This document shows, one piece after another, positions 41,994-52,615 of a stretch of 64,000 nucleotides of DNA. The DNA is from UBA1081 sp964454355 (GTDB lineage: Bacteria; Bacillota; Clostridia; Oscillospirales; Acutalibacteraceae), in assembly GCA_964454355.1 (NCBI GenBank), contig CAYVTA010000002.1, positions 1-64,000 of the forward strand. The letters run 5' to 3'. A program made the translations under genes and the position numbers. The first letter of the stretch is position 1; the number at the start of each line of letters is the position of its first letter. The notes below the pieces were generated by a model. The model was not told where the DNA came from and made no database searches. It saw only the letters and a program-made list of their open reading frames with translations.

Positions 41994-44900
41994 GTGAACA
42001 GCATCATAAAGAAACTGAAAAGTGATAAAAAAATACTGTCAAAAGCATATAAAAATCATATTAAAGACCCGACTTCGGGATTTGAATGGCTAACTGATAA
42101 TTTTTATATAATCGAAAAAATATATGATTCAGCGTTGAAAGAAGCTTTAAAATTAAAAATTGACACCGACACAACAGCATTAACAAACCTTTGTGACAAA
42201 ATATGCGAAAACGGAGTACTTCCCTGCGACGAAAAAATTATTGCGTTGCTTCTGAAAGAAAATCTGACAATAAAAGAACTGGAAAATATTGCCTTGTTTA
42301 TAAAAGCTACCCTCTTATCCATAGCCGCCGATACCGTTGACAAGGATGAAGATGTGTTCTCGTCCTGCGTACAATCGCTTATAAGAATTGCAGAAACTGA
42401 TTTCGGAAAAATTCTTTACGAAACAAGTGTAACAGAAAAGCTTCTCTGTCAGGATCCTGCCGGTATTTACAGAAACATGGATGAACAGACAAAAAGTATG
42501 TACAGAGAATCAGTTTACAAAACAGCGATAAAAACAAAGAGAAGCGAAGCGGAAATTTGCGTTGAAATTCTTGAAAAAGCAAAAGCGGTCAACCGCCATA
42601 TCGGCTTTTATCTTGATTTCCCCAAACCAGACACAAAAATGGGGATTTTGGCTCTCACGCTCGAAGCAGTACTGCCATTAGCAGCAGGAATTATTCTTTC
42701 CGCAATTTTAAAAGCATGGTACCTTCTGCCTGTGTTATATTTGCCTCTTTGGGAAGGGCTAAAATTTATAACAGATTTTATTAATTCGAAAGCAGCAAAA
42801 CCGAAACAACTGATGTCAATGGACTTTTCCCACAGCATACCTCTTAGTGAAAAAACAGTAATTGCTGTTTCTATTCTTCTTCCCGATGCTGCCTCATCAA
42901 AGAACATGACTGAACACTTGCGGCATCTCTACCTATCAAACTGCAAGGATAATGTATATATATGTGTTCTTGCAGACCTGCGTCAATCAAAAACGCCTAC
43001 AACTCCTACTGACAAAGATGATATTAATGCAATGAAAAGAGTAATTGATTCTCTGAATGAAAAATATAACGGAAAGTTTATCCTTGCAATCAGAGACAGA
43101 CGTTTCTCGATTACGGAAAATGCATATATCGCTCACGAAAGAAAAAGAGGTGCTGTAACATCTCTTGTAAAGCTGATAAAAGAAGATAATCACGACTTTT
43201 CAGTGCTTCACGGAGATACAAAACAGTTAACAAACGCAAAATATATCATGGCTCTTGATTCAGACACCGAAATGCCTGCAGGAAGCCTTAATGCACTCAT
43301 AGGAATCGGAGCACATCCATTGAACAGTCCTGTAATATCTCCATCAAAGAACCGTGTCACAAGGGGATTCGGTATCATATCCCCACGAATGGAAACTTCG
43401 CTGAATGCAGCTTCAAGAACTCACTTTTCTTCTGCTTTTGCAGGCTCAGGCGGTCTTCCTGCTTATACAAATACAGTATGTGAAAGATATCAGGATATGT
43501 TCGGCACAAGCATTTTTTCAGGCAAAGGTCTTATCAATGTTGATGCATATTACCGACTACTTCCTGACCGTTTTCCTCAAGAGCAGATTCTCAGCCATGA
43601 TATTCTGGAAGGAATCATTCTCCGCACAGGATTTGCAGGTGAAATTGCCCTTACCGATTCATTTCCGACAAATGAACACTCATACTTTAAGCGTCTTCAT
43701 CGCTGGATCAGAGGTGATATTCAGAATATTCAAATAGCACTTGACCGCCGGTATAAGCAAACATTCAACGCTCTTGACAAATGGTGGTTGTCAGACAATA
43801 TCAGACGTGCCTTAACTCCGACAATGTCAGTCATTGCGATTATTTTATCATTCATAATGCCGTCTTCGGCAGCAACAGCGGCTACGCTTACAGCACTGTT
43901 ATCACTTTCAGCAGTTCATTTATTCTCAATGATAAGATCTCTGATACACGGAGAAATTGCTATAGTATCAAGACTGTATTTTTCCGACACAGTTCCCTAC
44001 TCTATGAGCTGTCTGTTTAAAGCACTTATAAATGCGATTACACTTGTCCGTCATGCTCAATGTGCAGTTGATGCGATTCTCCGTTCACTTCACAGAATGC
44101 TTATCAGCAGAAAGCATATGCTGGAATGGACAACAGCCGCCGATGCAGAAAAAGAAAAATCATTTTTCTCGCTGATAAAAAAATCAATTATATCCTTTAC
44201 GCTGGGCTTATTACTTCTCATTTTCGGAAACACAGCAATGAAAATTGCAGGATTACTGTTTATTTTTGATTTACCGTTTGCCGTTTTTTCCGGAAAGCAA
44301 AAAAAAGTTCACAAGCCTCATCTTAACGAATCGGAAAAGAAACAGCTTTTATCCTACACATCGTTAATGTGGCGATTTTACGAAGATCTCTGTAACAAAG
44401 AACACAATTATCTCATTCCGGATAATATTCAGTTTTCACCTGTTTTTGCCGTAGCCGACAGAACATCACCGACAAATATTGGGCTTATGTTATGTGCATT
44501 TCTTGCAGCAAGAGATTTTGACTACATCGGAACTCAGGAATTATATTTAATGCTTTCTCGCTCACTGAATACAATTGAAAAATTGGAAAAGTACAAGGGA
44601 AATCTTTACAATTGGTACAGCACAAAAACGCTTGATGTTCTGACACCCCGATTCATTTCCACAGTTGACAGCGGAAATTTTCTTTGCTGTCTGACAGCAC
44701 TCAAACAAGGGCTTGTACAATACACCAATGAATGTCCGGAACTTGAAAGCATAAGAGAACACATAGATTCAATTATAAACGGTTGTGACATGGATTTTCT
44801 TTACAGCAAAAAAAGAGATCTTTTTCATATAGGCTATGACACACAAAGTCAAACACTTGCTTCGTCATATTTTGACCTTCTGATGAGTGAAGCGAGAATG

Positions 44901-47900
44901 ACAAGTTATTTTGCCGTGGCAAGTGACAAAGTTCCGTTAAATCATTGGAAGTCACTCGGTCGCACTCTTTCAAAAAGCGGAAGATATACAGGTCCCGTGT
45001 CCTGGTCCGGAACGATGTTTGAATATTTTATGCCTGCACTTTTTCTTCCTGATTTTCCCAACACCATAAGCAGAGAAGGCTTGAAGTTTTGCATTTATTG
45101 TCAAAAAAAGCAAGTAAAAAACATGAATATTCCATACGGTATTTCTGAAAGCGGATACTATGCTTTTGATGTTAATTTGAATTACAGCTACAAAGCACAC
45201 GGTACAGACGGTTTAAGTATAAGAAAAAGCAATAAAAATGAAACTGTAATTTCTCCGTATTCTTCATTTTTAACGATTTCTCAGGATCCGCACGGAGCGA
45301 TGAAGAATCTGAAAGAGCTTAAAGATCTGGGCGTTTTCGGAAAATACGGTTTTTGCGAGGCAGTGGATTTTACAAAAAAAAGATGTCGGAATCGGAATTA
45401 TTCTGTTGTCAGAAGCTATATGTCACACCACATCGGAATGAGTTTTATTGCGGCGGCAAATGCAGTTTTTGAAAACACTTTCAGAAAAAGATTCATCAGT
45501 GACGATTCCATGCTTGCAAAAGAAAGTCTGCTAATGGAAAAAATCCCATCGGATGCAAAAATCGGGAAAAATCCTGCAAACAACTATAACACATACCGAC
45601 CGGAAAGAACACAGCGAGCAAAAACAAATCTTGAAAATGTTTGTGCAACAAATCCTGTCTGTGCAATGTATTCAAACGGTGAGTGGTCACTTTTTGCCGC
45701 AGACACCGGATGCAGTATTTCCTTATTCAGAGAAATGTCGGTTTTTAAATGCAGAAAAGATCCTTTCTGCTATCCGGACGGTATTTTTGCCGCTATAAAA
45801 TACAACGAGGACAGTATCCTGCCCTTTACCGATGCACCCACATACGGTAAAAATCCAAATATCGCAGTACAAATTTCAGATACGGGAATCGTTTATAAAA
45901 ATTCAGACAAAAATTTTTCCTGCACGCAAAGCATAACGGTTCATCCGAAACTCCCCTGTCAAATCCAGACATTTCGTATTAAAAACAAAACAAAATCAAA
46001 AAAAAGTATCTCCTTAATGATATATGCAGAGCCATTCCTTAAAAAAATCGAAGAACCTGACACACATCCTGCATTTTCAAATATGTTTATTGAAGTATTT
46101 TATGATGAAGCTGAGAAAGTTTTAATCTTCACAAGAAAGACAGATTGTAAAGATAATCAGCTTTACATTACAATGGGCTTTTCTGAAAAATCTGAGCTTA
46201 CGGTTGCAACAGACAGAGAGGGTGTATTATCACCCACGACAGGCATTTTCGGCATTTTTGAAAACAATTTTAATATAAAATCCGAGTCAGTTGACAAGTG
46301 TATCGCTTTACAGCTTAATTTCAACGTATCTGCCTTCAGCGTTCATTCTCAGACACTTCTGATTGCTGCAGCATCGAACAAAACCGAAGCTGTCAACTCA
46401 ATAGTCTCACTGCGTAGATCTGTACTACCCTCAGAAAGCAAATGTGCACCGTCTGTTTTTACACAAAATTCGGTCGAGGAAATTTATGCTAAAAAACTGT
46501 GTGAAAGATATCTGTTCGGAAGGTCCCTTTCTTCTGAATCAAAGAAGGCAGCAGCTATCAACGAAGGTTCACGCAAAGATTTATGGGAAACAGGCATTTC
46601 AGGAGATTTTCCGATTGTGTTGGTAAGATGCGAAAAAGATTCAACTCAAATTCCCGCATTTATTGCAATGCATTCAGGGCTCAGACAGGCATCAATAAAA
46701 ACAGAACTTGTGTTTATAACGGATTCTCCTCTGGGATACAATAACAAAATTAAAGATGCAGTTATGGCTGAAACACCAGACAGTGAAATTATAGGCAAAC
46801 GAGGCGGGATTTTTATTATGAGCACACTCGGAATGTCAAGAAATGCTCTGTCTGCTCTAAGCTGTGCCGCAACTGTTATTTATCCTGAAACAGAAACGCC
46901 GAGCGAAAATGAAAAATTTGTTTTATCCCCATTAAAAGCCTCAATACACAATGCTGATAAAAATATGTTTATAAAAAACGGGTATCTTGTCGGCAAAGAG
47001 ACTTATCTTCCCTGGTGCCATGTTATAAGTAACAGAAATTTCGGAGTTCTTCTCTCAAACACATCATTAGGTTACACATGGGCATTCAACTCCAGAGAAA
47101 ATAAACTTACGCCCTGGTATAACGATACACGTCGTGTCTTTGGCGGAGAAATGCTTATTATGTCAACAGAAAACGGACGCTTTGATTTAATTAACGGCTC
47201 ATGTGCGTTTTTCAAAAACGGCACCGGCGAATACTATGCACAAGCGGATGCATTTTCCGTGAGAACCGGTGTAAATGTTCAAGGAGAAAATCTGTGCAAA
47301 AAAATCGAGCTGACGGTAACAAACACTCTTGAAACACCGAAAGACATTGAAATCAGCTATTACTGCGAACTTGCATTAGGCGATTTTCCGCAAAAACAAT
47401 TGTTTATAAAAAAAGAAACAGGTGCCGACAGAATAATTCTTAAAAATATTTACAACAATGTTTTTGATGGTTACACAGTCATATCCGGTGACAGAGAATG
47501 TAAATTCTCATTTGACAAAACCGCATTTTTGGCAAACAAAAGCTCCGAAAATGATACGCACAATTGTGTAATAGCCACAAGAAAACTTCATTTGCCCGGA
47601 AAATCAAGTACTGATATAAAATTTTATCTTTCTTACGGAAGCAGCATTTTTTCGGCAGTAAAAATGCCCTATATTGCACCGAAAAATACAAATACAAATC
47701 GAATAATTATTGAAACGGAAGACAAAAGCCTTAACCATCTTTTCAATGATTTTTTACCGAACCAGATCATTGACGGCAGAATTTTTGCAAGAACGGGATT
47801 TTATCAATGCAGTGGTGCATTCGGTTTTCGTGACCAACTTCAAGATGCAATGGCTGTTGCTGTTACTCACCCTGAAATACTAAAACTTCAGATTCTCCGA

Positions 47901-49067
47901 TGCTGTGGTGCACAGTTCCGTGAAGGTGATGTCCTTCATTGGTTTCATCAGCTTTACACAGGCGGAAAACGTATTATGCGTGGTGTCAGGACACTTTATT
48001 CGGACGATCTTCTGTGGCTTCCTCTCGCAGTGAGTGAATACTGTACTGTCAGCGGTGACTTTTCACTTCTTGATGTAAATGTTCCGTTTATTGATGCCCC
48101 CGTTTTACAAAACGGTGAAATTGAACGGTACGGAGAATTTACAAAATCAAAATATACCGCTTCAGTATACAGTCATTGCATTACAGCCATATCTCATGCC
48201 TGCCGATTCGGCTCCCATTCACTGCCTCTTATAAAGGGCGGCGACTGGAACGATTCTTTTAATAAAGTCGGTATTAAAGGTAAGGGCGAAAGTGTATGGC
48301 TTGGAATGTTTTTGTCCTATGTGCTAAAAAAATTTGCTTTTATATGCAATTACAAGGGTGATAAGAAAACAAAAGAAACCATGAAAATGCTTGCTGTAAA
48401 AATTTTGAATGCGGTTGATGAACACGCATGGGATACAAACAGATATTTGCGTTGCTTTTATGATGACGGAACTCCTATGGGTAAAATAGGGAACAGTGAA
48501 TGCGAAACAGATCTGTTACCTCAGGCGTGGAGCGTAATTTCAGATATGCCAAACAAAGAACGATGCAAAACAGCGATAAATACTGCCTACGAACAGCTTG
48601 TTGACAAAGAAAACGGTATTATAAAGCTGTTTACACCGGCATTCAACGACAAAAGCAAAACTGCGGGTTATGTAAACAGATACCCGGAAGGTGTAAGAGA
48701 AAACGGCGGGCAATACACTCACGGTGCGGTGTGGCTTGCGGATGCTTTTTTCAGATTAAACGAGCCGCAAAAGGGATACGAATTACTAAACATTTTGAAT
48801 CCTGCAAAGAAAAATACCGATATTTACAAAACTGAGCCATATTATCTTGCAGGAGATGTTTATTCAAAAAGCTCAATGACGGGCAGAGGCGGTTGGAGCA
48901 TTTATTCCGGTTCGGCAGGTTGGTTTTACAGAACTGTCAGTGAGCAGATGTTCGGAATATCAAAATCCGGAAAAAATATAAAAATAAACCCCCGCCTTCC
49001 CGAAGAGCTTCGGGAAAGCAGGGTGAAAATTCAATCAGACGGTCATACCCATGAATTTAGGCTTTGA
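41994..49067 (+). CDS. Giant GT84/GH94 enzyme, cyclic beta-1,2-glucan synthase type
   Basis: 2357 residues. Membrane segments lie at about 218-256, 606-647 and 728-766. A cytoplasmic GT84 glycosyltransferase (about 285-590) shows the acidic motif ALDSDTEMP near 418, SHDILEG and RLHRWIRGD near 565. A glucoamylase-like domain (about 787-1190) has WRFYEDLCNKEHNYLIPDN and FISTVDSGNFLCCLTAL. Beta-sandwich domains follow near 1228 and 1680. A GH94 phosphorylase barrel (about 1900-2340) carries GGDWNDSF near 2080, with the general-acid Asp. In NdvB/Cgs the first part builds a beta-1,2-glucan chain on the protein itself and the GH94 part sets its length. It is shorter than the proteobacterial enzymes (about 2800), mostly at the N-terminus. 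Starts at GTG after AAGGA. The last 11 bases overlap ruvX tail to tail. Confidence 0.88.
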   Translation: MNSIIKKLKSDKKILSKAYKNHIKDPTSGFEWLTDNFYIIEKIYDSALKEALKLKIDTDTTALTNLCDKICENGVLPCDEKIIALLLKENLTIKELENIALFIKATLLSIAADTVDKDEDVFSSCVQSLIRIAETDFGKILYETSVTEKLLCQDPAGIYRNMDEQTKSMYRESVYKTAIKTKRSEAEICVEILEKAKAVNRHIGFYLDFPKPDTKMGILALTLEAVLPLAAGIILSAILKAWYLLPVLYLPLWEGLKFITDFINSKAAKPKQLMSMDFSHSIPLSEKTVIAVSILLPDAASSKNMTEHLRHLYLSNCKDNVYICVLADLRQSKTPTTPTDKDDINAMKRVIDSLNEKYNGKFILAIRDRRFSITENAYIAHERKRGAVTSLVKLIKEDNHDFSVLHGDTKQLTNAKYIMALDSDTEMPAGSLNALIGIGAHPLNSPVISPSKNRVTRGFGIISPRMETSLNAASRTHFSSAFAGSGGLPAYTNTVCERYQDMFGTSIFSGKGLINVDAYYRLLPDRFPQEQILSHDILEGIILRTGFAGEIALTDSFPTNEHSYFKRLHRWIRGDIQNIQIALDRRYKQTFNALDKWWLSDNIRRALTPTMSVIAIILSFIMPSSAATAATLTALLSLSAVHLFSMIRSLIHGEIAIVSRLYFSDTVPYSMSCLFKALINAITLVRHAQCAVDAILRSLHRMLISRKHMLEWTTAADAEKEKSFFSLIKKSIISFTLGLLLLIFGNTAMKIAGLLFIFDLPFAVFSGKQKKVHKPHLNESEKKQLLSYTSLMWRFYEDLCNKEHNYLIPDNIQFSPVFAVADRTSPTNIGLMLCAFLAARDFDYIGTQELYLMLSRSLNTIEKLEKYKGNLYNWYSTKTLDVLTPRFISTVDSGNFLCCLTALKQGLVQYTNECPELESIREHIDSIINGCDMDFLYSKKRDLFHIGYDTQSQTLASSYFDLLMSEARMTSYFAVASDKVPLNHWKSLGRTLSKSGRYTGPVSWSGTMFEYFMPALFLPDFPNTISREGLKFCIYCQKKQVKNMNIPYGISESGYYAFDVNLNYSYKAHGTDGLSIRKSNKNETVISPYSSFLTISQDPHGAMKNLKELKDLGVFGKYGFCEAVDFTKKRCRNRNYSVVRSYMSHHIGMSFIAAANAVFENTFRKRFISDDSMLAKESLLMEKIPSDAKIGKNPANNYNTYRPERTQRAKTNLENVCATNPVCAMYSNGEWSLFAADTGCSISLFREMSVFKCRKDPFCYPDGIFAAIKYNEDSILPFTDAPTYGKNPNIAVQISDTGIVYKNSDKNFSCTQSITVHPKLPCQIQTFRIKNKTKSKKSISLMIYAEPFLKKIEEPDTHPAFSNMFIEVFYDEAEKVLIFTRKTDCKDNQLYITMGFSEKSELTVATDREGVLSPTTGIFGIFENNFNIKSESVDKCIALQLNFNVSAFSVHSQTLLIAAASNKTEAVNSIVSLRRSVLPSESKCAPSVFTQNSVEEIYAKKLCERYLFGRSLSSESKKAAAINEGSRKDLWETGISGDFPIVLVRCEKDSTQIPAFIAMHSGLRQASIKTELVFITDSPLGYNNKIKDAVMAETPDSEIIGKRGGIFIMSTLGMSRNALSALSCAATVIYPETETPSENEKFVLSPLKASIHNADKNMFIKNGYLVGKETYLPWCHVISNRNFGVLLSNTSLGYTWAFNSRENKLTPWYNDTRRVFGGEMLIMSTENGRFDLINGSCAFFKNGTGEYYAQADAFSVRTGVNVQGENLCKKIELTVTNTLETPKDIEISYYCELALGDFPQKQLFIKKETGADRIILKNIYNNVFDGYTVISGDRECKFSFDKTAFLANKSSENDTHNCVIATRKLHLPGKSSTDIKFYLSYGSSIFSAVKMPYIAPKNTNTNRIIIETEDKSLNHLFNDFLPNQIIDGRIFARTGFYQCSGAFGFRDQLQDAMAVAVTHPEILKLQILRCCGAQFREGDVLHWFHQLYTGGKRIMRGVRTLYSDDLLWLPLAVSEYCTVSGDFSLLDVNVPFIDAPVLQNGEIERYGEFTKSKYTASVYSHCITAISHACRFGSHSLPLIKGGDWNDSFNKVGIKGKGESVWLGMFLSYVLKKFAFICNYKGDKKTKETMKMLAVKILNAVDEHAWDTNRYLRCFYDDGTPMGKIGNSECETDLLPQAWSVISDMPNKERCKTAINTAYEQLVDKENGIIKLFTPAFNDKSKTAGYVNRYPEGVRENGGQYTHGAVWLADAFFRLNEPQKGYELLNILNPAKKNTDIYKTEPYYLAGDVYSKSSMTGRGGWSIYSGSAGWFYRTVSEQMFGISKSGKNIKINPRLPEELRESRVKIQSDGHTHEFRL

Positions 49068-49479
49068 CATTCTTTCGATGAGCCATATAATCTTCAAGAA
49101 TCATAACCGCAGAAACTGCATCAACAACAGCTTTACGTTTTTTACCTCTTGTGTCGGTCATATTCAGTGCAAGATGGGCTGAAACAGTAGTCAGGCGTTC
49201 ATCATACATCTGAACATCAAGACCTGATTTTTCAGCAAGTTCAGAAGCAAATTCTTTACAGGCTTCGGCTCTAAAGCCCTGTGAACCATCCATGTTTTTT
49301 GGCAGTCCAACAACAAAGGCCTCGGCTTTTCTGTCTTTTGCGGCAGAGATGATCTTTTCGATAAGAGAGTCTCTGTCGCTTTCTTTTATCACAGAAACCG
49401 GCGAAGCGAGAATCTCATTTTTATCACACACGGCAAGCCCTGTGCGTACATCTCCGTAATCAACAGCCATTATAACCAT
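49057..49479 (-). CDS. ruvX: RuvX/YqgF-family nuclease (putative pre-16S rRNA nuclease)
   Basis: 140 residues of the YqgF fold: MAVDYGDVRTGLAV with the first catalytic Asp, FVVGLPKNMDGSQG, MYDERLTTVSAHLAL with Glu, and KKRKAVVDAVSAVMILEDYM with the last Asp. Proposed roles are 5' maturation of 16S rRNA or Holliday-junction cleavage. GGAGAATAA, overlapping the upstream stop, is the ribosome site for the ATG at 49479. Two bases behind the penicillin-binding protein gene. Confidence 0.95.
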   Translation of the reverse strand: MVIMAVDYGDVRTGLAVCDKNEILASPVSVIKESDRDSLIEKIISAAKDRKAEAFVVGLPKNMDGSQGFRAEACKEFASELAEKSGLDVQMYDERLTTVSAHLALNMTDTRGKKRKAVVDAVSAVMILEDYMAHRKNVKA

Positions 49480-49481
49480 AT

Positions 49482-51896
49482 TTATTCTCCTGCGGCCGCA
49501 GCAGCTACAGTTGTCGATGCATTTGCAGTGGTTGTTGCTGCTGTAGTGGTCGATGCTGCCGCTGTAGTACTATCGACAGGCACAGCACCTTCATCAGGCT
49601 CTTCTGCTTTTGCAGAGCAGTTCGTACAGGTTGACGGAATTGAATCCTTTTTGTACCATCCGGTTGCTACGGAAGTACAACTCGAGCCTGCAATAAGACC
49701 TGTTGATGTACAGTAGGATTTTTTCACGATTTCATCGCTGTATTCAAAAGACTTTGTGGGAAGGTCTGCATGAATCTCATTCATAACTGTCTGATATAAC
49801 TTACCGCAGTAGTTAGTTGAGAAATCAAGCTCTTCTGCATGTTCGGAATATCCCATCCAGACGGCACAGACATAATAAGGTGTGCCTCCGATAAACCAAC
49901 GGTCCTTCTCGTCAGATGTAGTACCTGTTTTTGCAAACATATCAAAACCGGTTACTCTGTATGCACGACCTGTACCGTTTGATGAGGTCGTTACAGTCTG
50001 AAGAAGCTTGTTCATAACATCAGCCGTACCAGCTTCCATAACCTGCTCACCTGCATCGTTATGAGTAAGGTATACAGTGGACTCTGTGCTGTTTGTGACA
50101 GTGTAATAGCAGTAAGGCTCATAATAAATGCCGCCGTTACCGAATGTTGTGTAAGCTGCACACATTTCAATAGCATAAACACCGTATGACATAGCACCAA
50201 CCGCCAAAGGTGCATAATCACAGTCAGCAGAGTCAAGAGATGTTATCTTGAATGCATCCTGAAGCCAATTATAGCTCTTTTCCACGCCCATATTCTTTAA
50301 TATCTGTGCGGGAACTGTATTGTGTGACGGAGCTAACGCCTGCTGAATAGTCTCATAGCTTGTTGATGATCCCGGATCTCCGCCATAGTTGGTAGGCCAT
50401 CTCTCACCGTTGACTGTAATACCGTAGTTCTGAACGAGAGGGTAAGACCATGTATAAAGATTACTTTCAATTGCAAGTGAATAAACACTCAGCGGTTTTA
50501 TTGCTGAACCGGGCTGACGCTTTGAATCTGTGGCAATATTAAGGCATCTTGCACCTTCCTTTTCGCCGGCCTGACCTATGATCCCCATAACTCTGCCCGT
50601 ATAATCCATAATAACCATACTCGACTGAACAAGCTCACCGTGCGAGTTTGTAGATGTGGGGAATCCTTTACGGTTATAATAAGTATCTTCAAGCAATTCC
50701 TGAATTTCAAGATCAACAGCGACATGAATCTTCAATCCGCCGTAATATACCATTTTCCACGCTTCATTATATGAATAGGAATATGCACTCATCAAATCCT
50801 CAATAACTGATTCGATAACATAGTCCACATAATAGCTTTGAACTTCTGTTTCATCGTCACCTGAAGCGGCATCAGTTGAATTAAGATCAGCACTGTCGCT
50901 GTCATCATTTGTGGCAACGTAATCTTCATCTGTTGTGAACACAAGGTCATACTCGATTGCCTCGTCATACTCTTCCTGTGTGATATACTCCTGTTCAAGC
51001 ATACAATTAAGAGTATATTCCATTCTTTTTCTGTTTGTGTCGTAATTCAGAATGGGGTTATTTGCTCTGGGCTCCTGCGTAATGGCTGCTATACATGCAC
51101 ATTCTGCAAGATTAAGTTCGTCTACATTTTTGCCGAAGTAATATTCTGAAGCAGTCTGAACGCCGTAACATCCTGCATCAAGATAAAGCGTGTTAAGATA
51201 AGCTTCAAGAATAGTTTCCTTTGAATAATGCTTTTCAAGATTCAGAGCATTTAAAATCTCTCTGAATTTTCTGATATAAGTAACATCTCTTTCGCCCGTA
51301 AGGTTCTTGATAAGCTGCTGAGTAATTGTTGAACCGCCCTGTCCGTCATATGCAGGAACTATCATAACAGCAACCGTTCTTACCCAGTCAACACCCTGAT
51401 GAGAATAAAATCTGTAATCTTCAAGAGCAACAAATGCATTTTGAAGATACTTTGGAATTTCATCAAGATTGACCCATATACGGTTCTCTTCACCGTGCAG
51501 TCTTGCAATCTCAATTTCATTTCCGTCATCATCAAGAGTATAAAGTATCGTAGTCTGACTCTGATTTGCTTTGTACTCATCAAGGTTGATCGCAACCTCT
51601 CCGGTTATGAAATCTGACATATATTTGACAAAATAAAGTCCTACAGATGATACAGAAAGCATAACAACAAGAAATAATGAGCAAAGAACGATGCCGACTT
51701 TTCTCATTTTTGTGCGATCCTTCTTCGGACGAGGTCTTTTTTCTTTCTTTTTACCGGATTTATTGTCTTCAGCTTTACCTGACGATTTTACGGTCTTATC
51801 ATTTTTTGTAAGATTCTGTTTTTCAGAATAACTGTTTCTGCCGGTGGGTCCGTTACTGTTTTGGTTATGGAACTCCGGTCCTTTCATTTCATCCAT
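49482..51896 (-). CDS. Class A penicillin-binding protein (PBP1A type)
   Basis: 804 residues. A Lys/Arg-rich cytoplasmic head (1-65) leads to one helix (66-90), a GT51 glycosyltransferase (about 130-310) with EDYRFYSHQGVDW, GQGGSTITQQLIKNL and EAYLNTLYLDAGCYGVQTAS, and a transpeptidase (about 410-720). The transpeptidase motifs are RQPGSAIKPL (S-x-x-K), SHNTV (S-x-N) and KTGTTSD (K-T-G). The C-terminus is a Thr/Ala-rich tail beginning after the SCTSVATGWYK and CTNCS cysteines. It polymerises and crosslinks peptidoglycan outside the membrane. GGGAG lies eight bases before the ATG. Middle gene of an SH3-protein, PBP, ruvX group. Confidence 0.95.
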   Translation of the reverse strand: MDEMKGPEFHNQNSNGPTGRNSYSEKQNLTKNDKTVKSSGKAEDNKSGKKKEKRPRPKKDRTKMRKVGIVLCSLFLVVMLSVSSVGLYFVKYMSDFITGEVAINLDEYKANQSQTTILYTLDDDGNEIEIARLHGEENRIWVNLDEIPKYLQNAFVALEDYRFYSHQGVDWVRTVAVMIVPAYDGQGGSTITQQLIKNLTGERDVTYIRKFREILNALNLEKHYSKETILEAYLNTLYLDAGCYGVQTASEYYFGKNVDELNLAECACIAAITQEPRANNPILNYDTNRKRMEYTLNCMLEQEYITQEEYDEAIEYDLVFTTDEDYVATNDDSDSADLNSTDAASGDDETEVQSYYVDYVIESVIEDLMSAYSYSYNEAWKMVYYGGLKIHVAVDLEIQELLEDTYYNRKGFPTSTNSHGELVQSSMVIMDYTGRVMGIIGQAGEKEGARCLNIATDSKRQPGSAIKPLSVYSLAIESNLYTWSYPLVQNYGITVNGERWPTNYGGDPGSSTSYETIQQALAPSHNTVPAQILKNMGVEKSYNWLQDAFKITSLDSADCDYAPLAVGAMSYGVYAIEMCAAYTTFGNGGIYYEPYCYYTVTNSTESTVYLTHNDAGEQVMEAGTADVMNKLLQTVTTSSNGTGRAYRVTGFDMFAKTGTTSDEKDRWFIGGTPYYVCAVWMGYSEHAEELDFSTNYCGKLYQTVMNEIHADLPTKSFEYSDEIVKKSYCTSTGLIAGSSCTSVATGWYKKDSIPSTCTNCSAKAEEPDEGAVPVDSTTAAASTTTAATTTANASTTVAAAAAGE

Positions 51897-51934
51897 TCAA
51901 ATCGCTCCCTTTAAGGCGATAATAGCCGATTTAA

Positions 51935-52423
51935 TTATTCGGCTTTTAAATAATCCATTGATACCCAGCCTCTTTCGCCATTGTATTCAATGTATCCCCA
52001 TGAAGGTGATGAACTGTCATCAACAAACAGCACTTGCACACTTGTGCCGTTAGGGATAGCGACAATGGGACTGTATTCAGTTCCTGCGGTAGGACGCATA
52101 TTAAGGTCTGCCGCAGAACCTGTTGAAACAACATAAGACCCTGCACCGTTTTTTGTAACAACATCACTCGCAATCTCGTAATCGGTGGATCCTTCTTCAA
52201 CAATATAAGAATCATTAGGTAGATTAGCAGAAGAATTTACGTTGTCATCCTTACCGGAGCTGATACCAACACAAATTAAAACGATAAGTACTATTACAAT
52301 AACGATTGCTATACCTACCATCATAAGAAAACGCCTGTCGGCCTTTTTTATGCGTTCAATTGCAGTATTGACAAATCTGTAAACCTCTCTTACAAATTTC
52401 TGAAAATTAGTTTGCTTTGCCAT
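51935..52423 (-). CDS. Membrane-anchored SH3-domain protein
   Basis: 162 residues: basic cytoplasmic head (1-30), membrane helix (34-55, MMVGIAIVIVIVLIVLICVG), acidic linker, and a bacterial SH3 domain (about 95-160) with LNMRPTAGTEYSPIVAIPNG and GYIEYNGERGWVSMDYL. Such domains bind cell-wall peptides and localise enzymes. CGGGAGG precedes the ATG at 52423. 38 bases ahead of the PBP gene, so it may guide that enzyme (inference). Confidence 0.88.
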   Translation of the reverse strand: MAKQTNFQKFVREVYRFVNTAIERIKKADRRFLMMVGIAIVIVIVLIVLICVGISSGKDDNVNSSANLPNDSYIVEEGSTDYEIASDVVTKNGAGSYVVSTGSAADLNMRPTAGTEYSPIVAIPNGTSVQVLFVDDSSSPSWGYIEYNGERGWVSMDYLKAE

Positions 52424-52528
52424 AAATATACCTCCCGTACATACTTTCAAACTCTACGATAATAATCGTTCCCAGCGGATAAAACCGGATTGTTGAAACG
52501 TATCTGAATATTTCAATATATGATATTT

Positions 52529-52557
52529 ATTATAACAAATGGATTTGTCAATTTCAA
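52529..52557 (-). promoter_or_regulatory. Promoter of the SH3-PBP-ruvX group
   Basis: Minus-strand TTGAAA (52557-52552), 17-base spacer, TATAAT (52534-52529), giving a leader of about 100 bases before the SH3 gene. No riboswitch fold was recognised in the leader. Confidence 0.65.
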
Positions 52558-52565
52558 CACTTATA

Positions 52566-52615
52566 ACAATATTGTAATACTATTTTGTTAACAAAAAATT
52601 TATACAGGGTATATA
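52566..52615 (+). promoter_or_regulatory. TetR gene promoter with two palindromes (candidate autoregulatory operator)
   Basis: ACAATATTGT (52566-52575) and TTTTGTTAACAAAA (52583-52596) are perfect palindromes. A candidate promoter TTGTTA (52586-52591), 18-base spacer, TATATA (52610-52615) runs through the second one. TetR proteins usually bind palindromes of this size over their own promoter. The first palindrome also lies next to the divergent SH3-gene promoter. Confidence 0.45.
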
